NCBI GenBank assembly: GCA_039180865.1
Contig: JBCDCZ010000218.1
Location: forward strand, 1 to 7,594
Length of the DNA stretch: 7,594 nt
Direction: 5' to 3'
Source of the DNA: JBCDCU01 sp039180865
GTDB lineage: Bacteria > Pseudomonadota > Alphaproteobacteria > Rhizobiales > JACESI01
Part shown: positions 1 through 6,047 of the stretch, piece by piece
How positions within the stretch are numbered: position 1 is the first letter of the stretch
How the letters are laid out: every line of letters begins with the position of its first letter
Program-made: the position numbers and the translations under genes
The notes under the pieces: generated by a model
What the model saw: only the letters and a program-made list of their open reading frames with translations
What the model was told of the DNA's origin: nothing
Database searches by the model: none

Positions 1-140
1 GCGCCTTCCTGGATAGCGGATGCAATTTCACGCATGCGCGGGTTTCCGGCATCGGCAGACATGACCGACTGAGTCGCCCATGCTCCGTACACGACAGACA
101 GCAAACCGCCCGCAATGACGAGATAAAGAGCTAATTCCAT
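1..140 (-). CDS. hppA: Membrane-bound proton-translocating pyrophosphatase, N-terminal part (runs off the window)
   Basis: Only the first 46 codons plus two bases are present, reading leftward from an ATG at 140-138. The family couples hydrolysis of pyrophosphate to pumping of H+ (some members Na+) across the inner membrane. The visible part is a first membrane helix (about residues 2-22) followed by the conserved stretch MSADAGNPRMREIA and AIQEGA, which matches the start of bacterial H+-pyrophosphatases such as the Rhodospirillum and Brucella proteins as I remember them. A GGGGAGG Shine-Dalgarno lies 12 bases upstream of the ATG, slightly far but the only candidate. A strong terminator at 253-224 separates it from the MFS gene, so it should have its own promoter in 223-141. 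No convincing -35/-10 pair was found there. The catalytic and ion-selectivity residues lie outside the window, so H+ versus Na+ cannot be judged. Confidence 0.92.
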   Translation of the reverse strand, partial: MELALYLVIAGGLLSVVYGAWATQSVMSADAGNPRMREIASAIQEG

Positions 141-194
141 GTTTTTAGAGAACCTCCCCGATTGGACCGCGCGATCCGTCCTGCCAACATTATT

Positions 195-221
195 TCTGGC
201 GGGCCACAACCCAGCTTGCGC
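195..221 (-). promoter_or_regulatory. Shared 27-bp element, copy 1, upstream of hppA
   Basis: On the plus strand this reads TCTGGCG at the left end and AGCTTGCGC at the right end, with a perfect TGGC-NN-GCCA dyad at 197-206. It agrees at 21 of 27 positions, without gaps, with a second copy at 1635-1661. Both copies end exactly 55 bases from the first base of the next start codon (140 and 1580). It sits between the terminator of the upstream operon and the hppA ribosome binding site, where a promoter or operator is expected. The function is inferred; I do not recognise the motif as a named binding site. Confidence 0.4.
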
Positions 222-223
222 GG

Positions 224-253
224 AAAAAAGGGCAGCCAGAGAAACCGGCTGCC
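224..253 (-). terminator. Rho-independent terminator after the MFS gene
   Basis: Reading on the minus strand, a perfect 7-bp stem GGCAGCC / GGCTGCC (253-247 with 237-231) encloses a 9-base loop, and is followed by C and then six T residues (229-224). This is a classic intrinsic terminator. It lies 82 bp past the MFS stop codon and 83 bp before the hppA start, so it closes the glyA-to-MFS direction of transcription and leaves hppA as a separate unit. Confidence 0.88.
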
Positions 254-335
254 GCGAACGCGCCGCGAGTCATAATGCATGAAGCGGTTTTTTCAAGAGC
301 TTTCTTGGGATTTCTACGCAAGATCAGACGGATGT

Positions 336-1580
336 CTAAGCTGTTACCGCTCTCAGTCTGCGTCGGCTAAGAGCAAGTGTGGCCGTGCAAAGAAGAATAA
401 GGGGTGCCATCACTCCGACAACCACTGTCCAACCATAGGCCGACATCAAAACACCGGACATCAAAGACGTTCCGCCGACAAGTGCAAAGATGATCGTGTC
501 GAACAATCCCTGAACCTTATTCTTTTCTGACGGCTGATAACACTTTGTGACGAGGCTGGTTGTTCCGATAAAGGCAAAGTTCCAGGCAATCCCGAGCGCA
601 ATGAGAGCGGACCAGAAGTGGATGAGCTCTATCCCTGCAAGGGCGATAGCGCCACAGATGACGTAAAGAAGCATTCCGGCGCCGATAATCTTCGCGTGGC
701 CGAAGCGGACAATAAGGTTGCCTGTAAAGAAGCTCGGGCCGAACATGGCCATGACATGCCACTGGATTCCAAGCGTCGACATTTCTGTTGAAAACCCGCA
801 GGCGAGCATCGCAATCGGTGCCGCTGTCATGACGAGCGACATCATCATATAGCTCGCGGCACCGCAGATCACGGCGATCATAAAGAGGGGTTGTTGTGCG
901 ATTTCGGCAAGCGGACGCGCAGGACTTGTATCTGTTGTTTCGTCCTTGCGAACTTCGGTAGATGCTGGAACCTTCAAAAAGAACAGAGCAATAAATCCGA
1001 TTGCGGACAAGACCATGCCGCCGACGAAAGAGCCGGCGAATTCAATTGGTTCGAATGTGTCGGCGAAAAACAGCGCCATTTGGGGTCCAATAACGGCTGC
1101 TGCAAGACCGCCAGCGAGCACCCAGGAGATTGCTTTCGTGCGAAAGGCAGCCGAACCGTAATCTGCTGCTGCAAACCGGTATTGCTGTGCAAAACCGATT
1201 GAAATGCCCATCATCATCATTGAAAGACAAAGAAGCGGAAACGAATTCACCAGAATGGCATAACAGGCACTGCCTGAGCCGATGAAGCCGAAGGCTGCGC
1301 CGGTCATGAAGCCAAATCTACGGCCGATTTGGCGCATCAACATCGCGGCTGGCATCGAGCCGAACAATGGGCCGAGGACAAAGGCGGTAATCGGCAACGT
1401 CGCAAGCGACTTATCAGCACCAAGCAGGTAATGGCCGGCGAGGCCGCCTACCGCCATGGCAAGCGGGGCTATGCCGTAATGGGTTGCTTGCGCAAACGCC
1501 AAGAGAAAGACGTTACGGCGGGCGATGCGAGCCTCGTCTTCAATATGATCCAGTGAAGTACCAATTCCGGTTTGCGTCAC
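336..1580 (-). CDS. MFS family transporter, 12 membrane helices, substrate unknown
   Basis: The 414-residue protein has the length and layout of a major facilitator permease of the inner membrane. Twelve hydrophobic segments can be placed at roughly 22-50, 58-80, 89-112, 114-135, 146-172, 183-203, 231-260, 268-292, 297-315, 320-345, 356-384 and 386-406. A polar central loop lies at about 204-230 (RKDETTDTSP). The helix 2-3 loop carries a motif-A-like basic sequence, MRQIGRRFG (82-90). The start is GTG at 1580-1578; a GGGG run 8 bases upstream could serve as ribosome binding site, and no nearby in-frame ATG is better. It follows thiL after an 87-bp gap and ends before a strong terminator, so it may be the last gene of the operon or have its own promoter. 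Nothing in the sequence names a substrate; a link to riboflavin, thiamine or their precursors would be a guess from position only. Confidence 0.88.
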   Translation of the reverse strand: MTQTGIGTSLDHIEDEARIARRNVFLLAFAQATHYGIAPLAMAVGGLAGHYLLGADKSLATLPITAFVLGPLFGSMPAAMLMRQIGRRFGFMTGAAFGFIGSGSACYAILVNSFPLLCLSMMMMGISIGFAQQYRFAAADYGSAAFRTKAISWVLAGGLAAAVIGPQMALFFADTFEPIEFAGSFVGGMVLSAIGFIALFFLKVPASTEVRKDETTDTSPARPLAEIAQQPLFMIAVICGAASYMMMSLVMTAAPIAMLACGFSTEMSTLGIQWHVMAMFGPSFFTGNLIVRFGHAKIIGAGMLLYVICGAIALAGIELIHFWSALIALGIAWNFAFIGTTSLVTKCYQPSEKNKVQGLFDTIIFALVGGTSLMSGVLMSAYGWTVVVGVMAPLILLCTATLALSRRRLRAVTA

Positions 1581-1634
1581 GTCCCCTGCCCCGTACGCGT
1601 TATGTGTCTTAAGGCTCTACTCTTTTTTCATGCG

Positions 1635-1661
1635 TCTGGCGAGCCAACATTGAGCTTGCGC
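1635..1661 (-). promoter_or_regulatory. Shared 27-bp element, copy 2, upstream of the MFS gene
   Basis: This is the partner of the element at 195-221. The plus strand begins TCTGGCG, contains TGGC-GA-GCCA at 1637-1646, and ends AGCTTGCGC. It lies in the short thiL-MFS gap, 7 bp past the thiL stop, and ends 55 bases from the GTG start of the MFS gene, the same spacing as at hppA. A GCCAACATT 9-mer inside this copy (1643-1651) also occurs beside copy 1 (183-191). This may be a promoter, an operator, or a small dispersed intergenic repeat. The equal distance to two start codons favours a regulatory role. Confidence 0.4.
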
Positions 1662-1667
1662 AAATTT

Positions 1668-2669
1668 TCAGAAGTGCTGATAGCCTGCCGGACGGGCCTT
1701 GAAACTGCCCTGCGTCATCACGCGAACGGGTTCTGATCCGTCGCCTCGCGCGCTGCCGAGAAGCCCAATTCGTGTGATTTGAACAGCTTCTGCCTCAAAG
1801 GCAGCAGCCATCAGGTCTTCTTTGGCGGGCGATACTGTCATGAGGCACTGGTAGTCATCCCCACCAGAGAGCGCCTTCTTTTTCAGCGCTGGACATTTTG
1901 CAAGGATCCGTTGGACAGGCGCACTTAAAGGTAGCAGCTCCTCGTAGATGGTTGCGCTGACATTGCTTGCTCGGCAGATATGGCCAAGATCTCCGAAAAG
2001 GCCATCGGATACATCCATGGCAGCGCTTGCATAGTCGCCGATGATTGAGGCGGCTTTCGCGGGCGGGTCAGGCAGAAGATAAGATTTCAGCACATGCGTA
2101 ACGTCGTCAGCATCGCAGCTTTGAAACGGGCGCTTGTCCGTTCGTGCGATAAGCCCAAGTGCAGAATCCCCCAAAGTTCCGGTTACATAGATGGAATCGC
2201 CCGGTTTGGCTCCAAGCCGCGTCACCATCCCGCCGCTCTTGCAAAGTCCGTAGGCAGTCACTGATACAACCAATCCGCCCGGTGCCCGGGTCGTGTCGCC
2301 CCCGATCAGACCGATCTCAAAAAGGTCCTGATCCTGCTTCAGGCCAGCGGTAAAGCGTTCCATGAAGACAGGTGTGGGCGGTTCCGGAAAACCCAGTCCC
2401 AGAGAATAGCGATACGGTTTAGCACCTTTTGCAATCAGATCTGAGACGTTGGCCCTGATTGCCTTTTGGGCGATGAGATCTGGGGGGTCATCGGCGAAGA
2501 AATGAACATCGGCGACAAGCAGATCCTTCGTCACTACGAGGTCATAGCCCGCGGGCGCACTCAATATCGCTGCGTCGTCCATCAGCTGGAATGCGTTTTC
2601 GTCAATGGTCAGCGGACGAAGATAGCTTGCGATCAAGTCGAATTCGGAAAGGGCGCCGCCGGTATCCAT
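1668..2669 (-). CDS. thiL: Thiamine-monophosphate kinase
   Basis: ThiL phosphorylates thiamine monophosphate with ATP to the cofactor thiamine diphosphate, in the cytoplasm. The 333 residues match the family's usual length of about 325. Family motifs appear in order: SEFDLIASYL near the N-terminus (8-17), the acidic DDAAIL (31-36), VADVHF (52-57), NVSDLIAKGA (74-83), IGGDTTR (122-128), AMDVSDGL (217-224), SGGDDYQ (268-274) and a C-terminal GYQHF, like the GYDHF ending of E. coli ThiL. The N-terminal AIRS-type half carries the aspartates expected to bind Mg-ATP. The residue after DDY is Gln where Glu is usual. The start ATG at 2669 is 12 bp after the nusB stop; no clear Shine-Dalgarno is present, so translation may depend on coupling to nusB. 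Confidence 0.96.
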   Translation of the reverse strand: MDTGGALSEFDLIASYLRPLTIDENAFQLMDDAAILSAPAGYDLVVTKDLLVADVHFFADDPPDLIAQKAIRANVSDLIAKGAKPYRYSLGLGFPEPPTPVFMERFTAGLKQDQDLFEIGLIGGDTTRAPGGLVVSVTAYGLCKSGGMVTRLGAKPGDSIYVTGTLGDSALGLIARTDKRPFQSCDADDVTHVLKSYLLPDPPAKAASIIGDYASAAMDVSDGLFGDLGHICRASNVSATIYEELLPLSAPVQRILAKCPALKKKALSGGDDYQCLMTVSPAKEDLMAAAFEAEAVQITRIGLLGSARGDGSEPVRVMTQGSFKARPAGYQHF

Positions 2670-2681
2670 CTCGGAGGCGGT

Positions 2682-3170
2682 TCACGCTGTAAATTCAGAG
2701 GTGCGATACCGGCGGGCAAGCTGATCAAGGACGCCGTTAACGAGGCGTGTTTCTTCCAGTTCGAAAAATGCTTTCGCCACATCGACATATTCCGTGATGA
2801 TCACGCGGGCGGGGACATCGGATCGTCGCATGAGTTCAAAGGCCCCACAGCGCAGAACAGCGCGCAATGTTGTATCGATGCGAGATAGCGGCCAGTCATC
2901 ATTGAGTGCTGAATGGATTTCCGGATCGATTTCGCGTTGGCTCTCAATAACACCTGCGAGAATTGAACGGAAATATGCCGCATCCGCCTCGCGGTACTGA
3001 TCGCCATCGACCGTTTGACCGAGGCGGGCGTTCTCATATTCGGCAACGATTTCGGCAAGACCCGTTCCGCTCAAATCCATCTGATAGAGCGCTTGAACAG
3101 CGGCAAGGCGCGCCGCGCCCCGTTTGTTCGCACCCTTTGGGGCTTCGTTCTTTGACGCCTTCGCCGTCAT
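2682..3170 (-). CDS. nusB: Transcription antitermination protein NusB
   Basis: NusB binds boxA RNA together with NusE (ribosomal protein S10) and helps RNA polymerase read through rRNA operons. The protein of 162 residues is all-helical in look. It has a basic N-terminal tail (1-20), the family segment RLAAVQALYQMDLS (21-34), WPLSRIDTTLRAVLRCGAFE (93-112) and the closing stretch VIITEYVDVAKAFFELEETR (123-142) followed by LVNGVLDQLAR. The frame opens at a GTG at 3173, but the ATG at 3170 is preferred because GAGG lies 5 bases before it and only 2 before the GTG. This ATG shares one base with the ribH stop (TGATG), which indicates translational coupling. A ribH-nusB pair is a common arrangement in proteobacteria. 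Confidence 0.96.
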   Translation of the reverse strand: MTAKASKNEAPKGANKRGAARLAAVQALYQMDLSGTGLAEIVAEYENARLGQTVDGDQYREADAAYFRSILAGVIESQREIDPEIHSALNDDWPLSRIDTTLRAVLRCGAFELMRRSDVPARVIITEYVDVAKAFFELEETRLVNGVLDQLARRYRTSEFTA

Positions 3171-3625
3171 CACTTCCTCGTTGCGAACTTGTCTGACAGG
3201 GCAATCATTTCAAGTGCTGCTTTCGCGGCTCCACCGCCCTTGTCCTTCTCGCTTTTTTTGGCGCGCGCCCAGGCCTGGGCTTCATCCTCGACCGTCAGGA
3301 TACCGTTACCGATTGCGAGTGATTCCGATACGCTGAGATCCATAATTGCACGTGCCGATTGAATGGCGACGATGTCATAATGGCTTGTCTCACCGCGGAT
3401 TACGCAACCAAGCGCGACAAACCCGTCATAGGCGGCTGTCCCTTCGCCCATAGCATCAAGTGCCATTGCGATGGCAGCGGGTATTTCGAGAACGCCTGGA
3501 ACACTGACGCAATCATGGGTGGCGCCGCGCTCCTTGAGCGCGTCAATCGCCCCCTCTTTCAGTGCGTCTGCAATTGCCTCGTAGAAACGGGCTTCCACGA
3601 TGAGCAGGTGCGGTGCATCGGCCAT
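3170..3625 (-). CDS. ribH: 6,7-dimethyl-8-ribityllumazine synthase (lumazine synthase)
   Basis: RibH condenses 5-amino-6-ribitylaminouracil with 3,4-dihydroxy-2-butanone 4-phosphate to give lumazine, the penultimate step of riboflavin synthesis. The 151 residues are of normal length. Visible motifs are VEARFYE (10-16, with the aromatic F14 expected to stack on the substrate), VPGVLEIP (42-49), the signature GCVIRGETSHYD (73-84) with the active-site His82, and GNGILTVEDEAQAWARA (107-123) followed by KDKGGGAAKAALEM (127-140). The wording resembles the Brucella RibH1-like housekeeping form. The ATG at 3625 is preceded by AAGGA about 11 bases upstream. It follows ribE after a 90-bp gap, the largest gap between the rib genes, and overlaps nusB by one base. 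Confidence 0.97.
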   Translation of the reverse strand: MADAPHLLIVEARFYEAIADALKEGAIDALKERGATHDCVSVPGVLEIPAAIAMALDAMGEGTAAYDGFVALGCVIRGETSHYDIVAIQSARAIMDLSVSESLAIGNGILTVEDEAQAWARAKKSEKDKGGGAAKAALEMIALSDKFATRK

Positions 3626-3628
3626 GGG

Positions 3629-3715
3629 TCAGAAAATCCTTGTCGAGATACGATGGGGGCTTGCACCACAGACCGTAGGCTTTGTCCAGAGAATTTGGCC
3701 CAATGGATCGCGCAT
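3629..3715 (-). CDS. Possible 28-codon ORF filling the ribE-ribH gap
   Basis: An ATG at 3715-3713 follows the ribE stop with no base between them (TGAATG). The frame stays open for 28 codons and stops with TGA at 3631-3629, three bases before the ribH ATG. GGAAAG lies 4 bases upstream of the ATG, so initiation by coupling to ribE is plausible. The peptide begins MRDPLGQILW and resembles nothing I recognise; it has no evident membrane segment or metal motif. A random open frame of this length is common, so the case rests on the tight fit at both ends. It could be a leader that carries ribosomes through the gap to ribH, or it could be chance. Confidence 0.2.
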   Translation of the reverse strand: MRDPLGQILWTKPTVCGASPHRISTRIF

Positions 3716-4348
3716 TCAGCTTTCCGATTGAGAGCGTCGCTCAAGGTGCTGATCCACCAGACTCACCACGTAGCGGGCGAATTGATCGACCTCCACATTG
3801 ACGATGTCACCCTTCTTAAGGCGGCCCCATGTCGTGACTTTCAATGTATGATCAATGATCAGGACATCAAATTTCGGCCCATCCATGCCGTTTACGGTGA
3901 GCGAAGTCCCGTCAAGTGCAACGGAGCCCTTCGGGACAACGAACGGGACAAGGTCTACGGGCAAGTCGAAAAGAAAGCGAACAGCGTCTCCCTCAGCGGT
4001 CACATCGACGATTTCAGCTGTTCCGTCGACATGGCCGGAGACCATATGGCCGCCGAGTTCGTCGCCCATCTTCAGCGACCGTTCGAGATTAATATGGCTG
4101 CCTTCCGACCAAGTGGCCGCGTTGGTGAGTTTCAAGGCCTCGGCCCAGGCTTCAACCTCAAACCAGCGATCAGGATTACCCGGCTCCGGCAGAGCCACGA
4201 CAGTCAGGCAAACGCCGTTGCAGGCAATTGAGGCACCGATTTCGATGGTCGCCGGATCGAATTCGGTCTTGATCCGAAAACGCCGCCCCTGATCGCGCTC
4301 GTCGACCGTCAGAATTTCTCCGATGTCTGTGATAATCCCAGTAAACAT
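3716..4348 (-). CDS. ribE: Riboflavin synthase, alpha subunit
   Basis: The enzyme dismutates two molecules of 6,7-dimethyl-8-ribityllumazine to riboflavin and the RibD-derived pyrimidine, the last step of the pathway. It is also called ribC in some nomenclatures. The 210 residues form the expected tandem of two lumazine-binding domains. Repeat 1 starts with the canonical MFTGI (1-5) and has GASIACNGVCLTV (38-50). Repeat 2 has NLERSLKMGDELGGHMVSGH (87-106) and KGSVALDGTSLTVN (140-153), with DHTLKVTTWG (166-175) near the C-terminus. The frame extends five codons further to a GTG at 4363, but the conserved MFTGI terminus fixes the start at 4348. The ATG shares one base with the ribD stop (TAATG), so the two are probably translationally coupled; only a weak GGTGG precedes it. 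Confidence 0.97.
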   Translation of the reverse strand: MFTGIITDIGEILTVDERDQGRRFRIKTEFDPATIEIGASIACNGVCLTVVALPEPGNPDRWFEVEAWAEALKLTNAATWSEGSHINLERSLKMGDELGGHMVSGHVDGTAEIVDVTAEGDAVRFLFDLPVDLVPFVVPKGSVALDGTSLTVNGMDGPKFDVLIIDHTLKVTTWGRLKKGDIVNVEVDQFARYVVSLVDQHLERRSQSES

Positions 4349-5478
4349 TACGGTTTCGACCACCGGACAAGCCGGTCTCCTTCAATACTTTCATCCGGGT
4401 GGCTGCGCTCAAGCCCCGCTCGTTCCAGTGCCTCGTCTATGCTTTCGCCATTTGGAAGGATATCAACGCCATTCTCACCGATCGGTGTCTGACCGAGGAA
4501 AATATATGCTTCGTCGATAAAGCCTCCGTCGAGGAACGATCGTGCAACCACAGAGCCTCCCTCAATCATGACGCTTGTGTGCCCCGCGCGATAAAGGGCC
4601 TTACCGATATCTGGTATGCTGATCCCGGAGAGTGAAGCTGGAAGGCGTTCTGCTTTGACACCCCGTGCTTCAAGTGCAGCCACCCGTTGAGAGTTTGCGC
4701 TTTCGCTCGTCAGAACCCGTAACGGTACTTTATCCAGTCCAGCGACCAGTTTTGAGGAGAGCGGTAATCTTGCTTCGCTATCCAAAACGACCCGTTCAGG
4801 CGACCAATCGGCCATGCCGTCCAGACGACATGTCAATTCCGGATCGTCGGCAAGTGCTGTTCCAATGCCGATCAAAATAGCGTCAGACCGGGCCCGTAAA
4901 GCGTGGACACGCGCCCTTACCGCTTCGCCGGTCACCGGTACATTTCCCTCCTCACGGAGCCCGATTTTTCCGTCAGGTGATATTGCAAGTTTCAGTTTGA
5001 AGGCGGGTCTTGCATGGCTTGCCCGAACATCGTGACCGAGCTGGGAATCGCGCGCCTCGGGGCGTTTGTCGTCGACACTGACCACAACGCCATGTTGGCG
5101 CAGCGTATCAAGGCCCTTTCCGGAAACTCTCGGGTCGGGATCGATCTTTGCGACGACGACACGGGCGACTCCCGCTTTTATCAACGCGTCAACGCAGGGA
5201 GGCGTCTTGCCATGGTGGGCGCAGGGTTCAAGGCTTACATAACATGTTGCGCCCTTTGCCCTTGCGCCGGCTTCGCCGAGCGCAATTACCTCTCCATGTG
5301 GACGTCCGCGGTCGCCGGTTACGCCTCGCCCGATCACAACCGGTGTTTCCGTGCTGGTATCGACAATGATGGCTCCGACGGATGGATTGGGGGCGCAGCG
5401 GCCAATTCGGCTCTTTCCAAGCCGGATCGCTACGTCCAGGAACCGCCGATCAAGCGAACTCACACTCTCGGAGGCCAA
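4348..5478 (-). CDS. ribD: Bifunctional diaminohydroxyphosphoribosylaminopyrimidine deaminase / 5-amino-6-(5-phosphoribosylamino)uracil reductase
   Basis: RibD deaminates the GTP-derived pyrimidine and then reduces its ribosyl side chain with NADPH. About 376 residues hold both domains. Positions here count from the GTG at 5496. The N-terminal deaminase has APNPSVGAIIVD (35-46), the zinc site H67-G-E69 and EPCAHHGKTPPC (90-101, ligands C92 and C101). The reductase begins about 165 with KLKLAISPDGKIG (167-179), then ARSDAILIGIGTALADDPEL (202-221) and MIEGGSVVARSFLDGGFIDE (310-329). The usual HAE of the zinc site is HGE. The open frame reaches back to GTG 5496, which lacks a Shine-Dalgarno; TTG at 5478 has AGAGG six bases upstream and is preferred, removing six residues. 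The gene follows nrdR closely and overlaps ribE by one base. Confidence 0.95.
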   Translation of the reverse strand: MASESVSSLDRRFLDVAIRLGKSRIGRCAPNPSVGAIIVDTSTETPVVIGRGVTGDRGRPHGEVIALGEAGARAKGATCYVSLEPCAHHGKTPPCVDALIKAGVARVVVAKIDPDPRVSGKGLDTLRQHGVVVSVDDKRPEARDSQLGHDVRASHARPAFKLKLAISPDGKIGLREEGNVPVTGEAVRARVHALRARSDAILIGIGTALADDPELTCRLDGMADWSPERVVLDSEARLPLSSKLVAGLDKVPLRVLTSESANSQRVAALEARGVKAERLPASLSGISIPDIGKALYRAGHTSVMIEGGSVVARSFLDGGFIDEAYIFLGQTPIGENGVDILPNGESIDEALERAGLERSHPDESIEGDRLVRWSKP

Positions 5479-5489
5479 GTTAAACCTCT
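5476..5489 (-). promoter_or_regulatory. Ribosome binding site and TTG that decide the ribD start
   Basis: AGAGG at 5489-5485 is followed by a 6-base spacer and TTG at 5478-5476. The only upstream alternative in frame is GTG at 5496, whose 5' flank (ATACCCGACA) shows no purine-rich site; an in-frame TGA lies just above it. The shorter form still keeps the first deaminase helix intact, so either start gives a functional protein. The choice rests on the ribosome binding site alone. Confidence 0.55.
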
Positions 5490-5537
5490 GTCTCACTGTC
5501 GGGTATCACAATACGCGCCGAATCGATCGCAAAGAAC

Positions 5538-6029
5538 CTAGTCGGCATTCCGCGCCCTCTTCTTTGCGGACGCTTCTTCAAACTGGTCGAGTTCGCCGAG
5601 AACAGCGGCAAAGTCTTTTGCTTCCCTGAAATTCCGATAAACCGAAGCGAAGCGTACATAGGCAACGTCATCCAGTTCTTTGAGCCGTTCCATGACGAGA
5701 AGACCGATATCGTCGGATGAGATTTCAGGATCGCCAGACCCTTCGAGCTGCCGGACGATCCCGCTCACAAATCGATCAACCTTCTCCGGTTCCACATTGC
5801 GTTTCCGAAGGGCGACCTGAATTGATCGTGTCAGTTTATCGCGGTCAAAGGGGACCCGCCGCCCTGAGCGTTTCAAAACCGTCAATTCACGTAATTGCAC
5901 CCTTTCGAACGTGGTGAAACGCCCGCCGCAATCCGAGCATACGCGACGGCGGCGGATGGCCGTGTTGTCTTCGCTTGGACGCGAATCCTTCACCTGTGTG
6001 TTGTCGCTCGAACAATAGGGGCAACGCAT
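5538..6029 (-). CDS. nrdR: Transcriptional repressor NrdR
   Basis: NrdR senses ATP and dATP and represses ribonucleotide reductase genes by binding paired NrdR boxes. The 163 residues are close to the family's usual length. The N-terminal zinc ribbon is complete, with C3/C6 (MRCPYCSSDNTQVKDSR) and C31/C34 (RRRRVCSDCGGRFTTFERV). It is followed by an ATP-cone domain from about 49 to 139, starting VLKRSGRRVPFDRDKL and ending VYRNFREAKDF. The tail is basic and variable. The ATG at 6029 has AGGAG 10 bases upstream and lies 18 bp past the glyA stop. No nrd genes are in this window, so its targets are elsewhere; its place before ribD is a long-known conserved neighbourhood. Confidence 0.97.
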   Translation of the reverse strand: MRCPYCSSDNTQVKDSRPSEDNTAIRRRRVCSDCGGRFTTFERVQLRELTVLKRSGRRVPFDRDKLTRSIQVALRKRNVEPEKVDRFVSGIVRQLEGSGDPEISSDDIGLLVMERLKELDDVAYVRFASVYRNFREAKDFAAVLGELDQFEEASAKKRARNAD

Positions 6030-6047
6030 TCCCCGTGCTCTCCTGCC

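Noticed and set aside
141..223. Sigma-70 or sigma-54 promoter for hppA
   Set aside because: TTGGCA and TTGTGG hexamers occur, but no acceptable -10 falls 16-18 bases away. TGGC and TTGC in the shared element are too far apart for a sigma-54 site.
294..307. Inverted repeat CAAGA-N4-TCTTG just after the MFS stop
   Set aside because: On the minus strand it is followed by A residues, not T, so it is not an intrinsic terminator; the GC-rich hairpin at 253-224 is far better.
1609..1650. 13-codon minus-strand ORF in the thiL-MFS gap, with a possible leader-peptide role
   Set aside because: It has no good ribosome binding site, no run of regulatory codons and no following terminator/antiterminator pair; length is within chance.
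3359..4231. 290-codon plus-strand open frame
   Set aside because: It is antisense to ribH and ribE, both of which are complete and have all family motifs. Its translation is rich in Cys, His and Asp with no recognisable domain, as expected of a codon-bias shadow.
5014..5541. 175-codon plus-strand open frame
   Set aside because: It lies antisense to the ribD deaminase domain, whose motifs explain the sequence fully.
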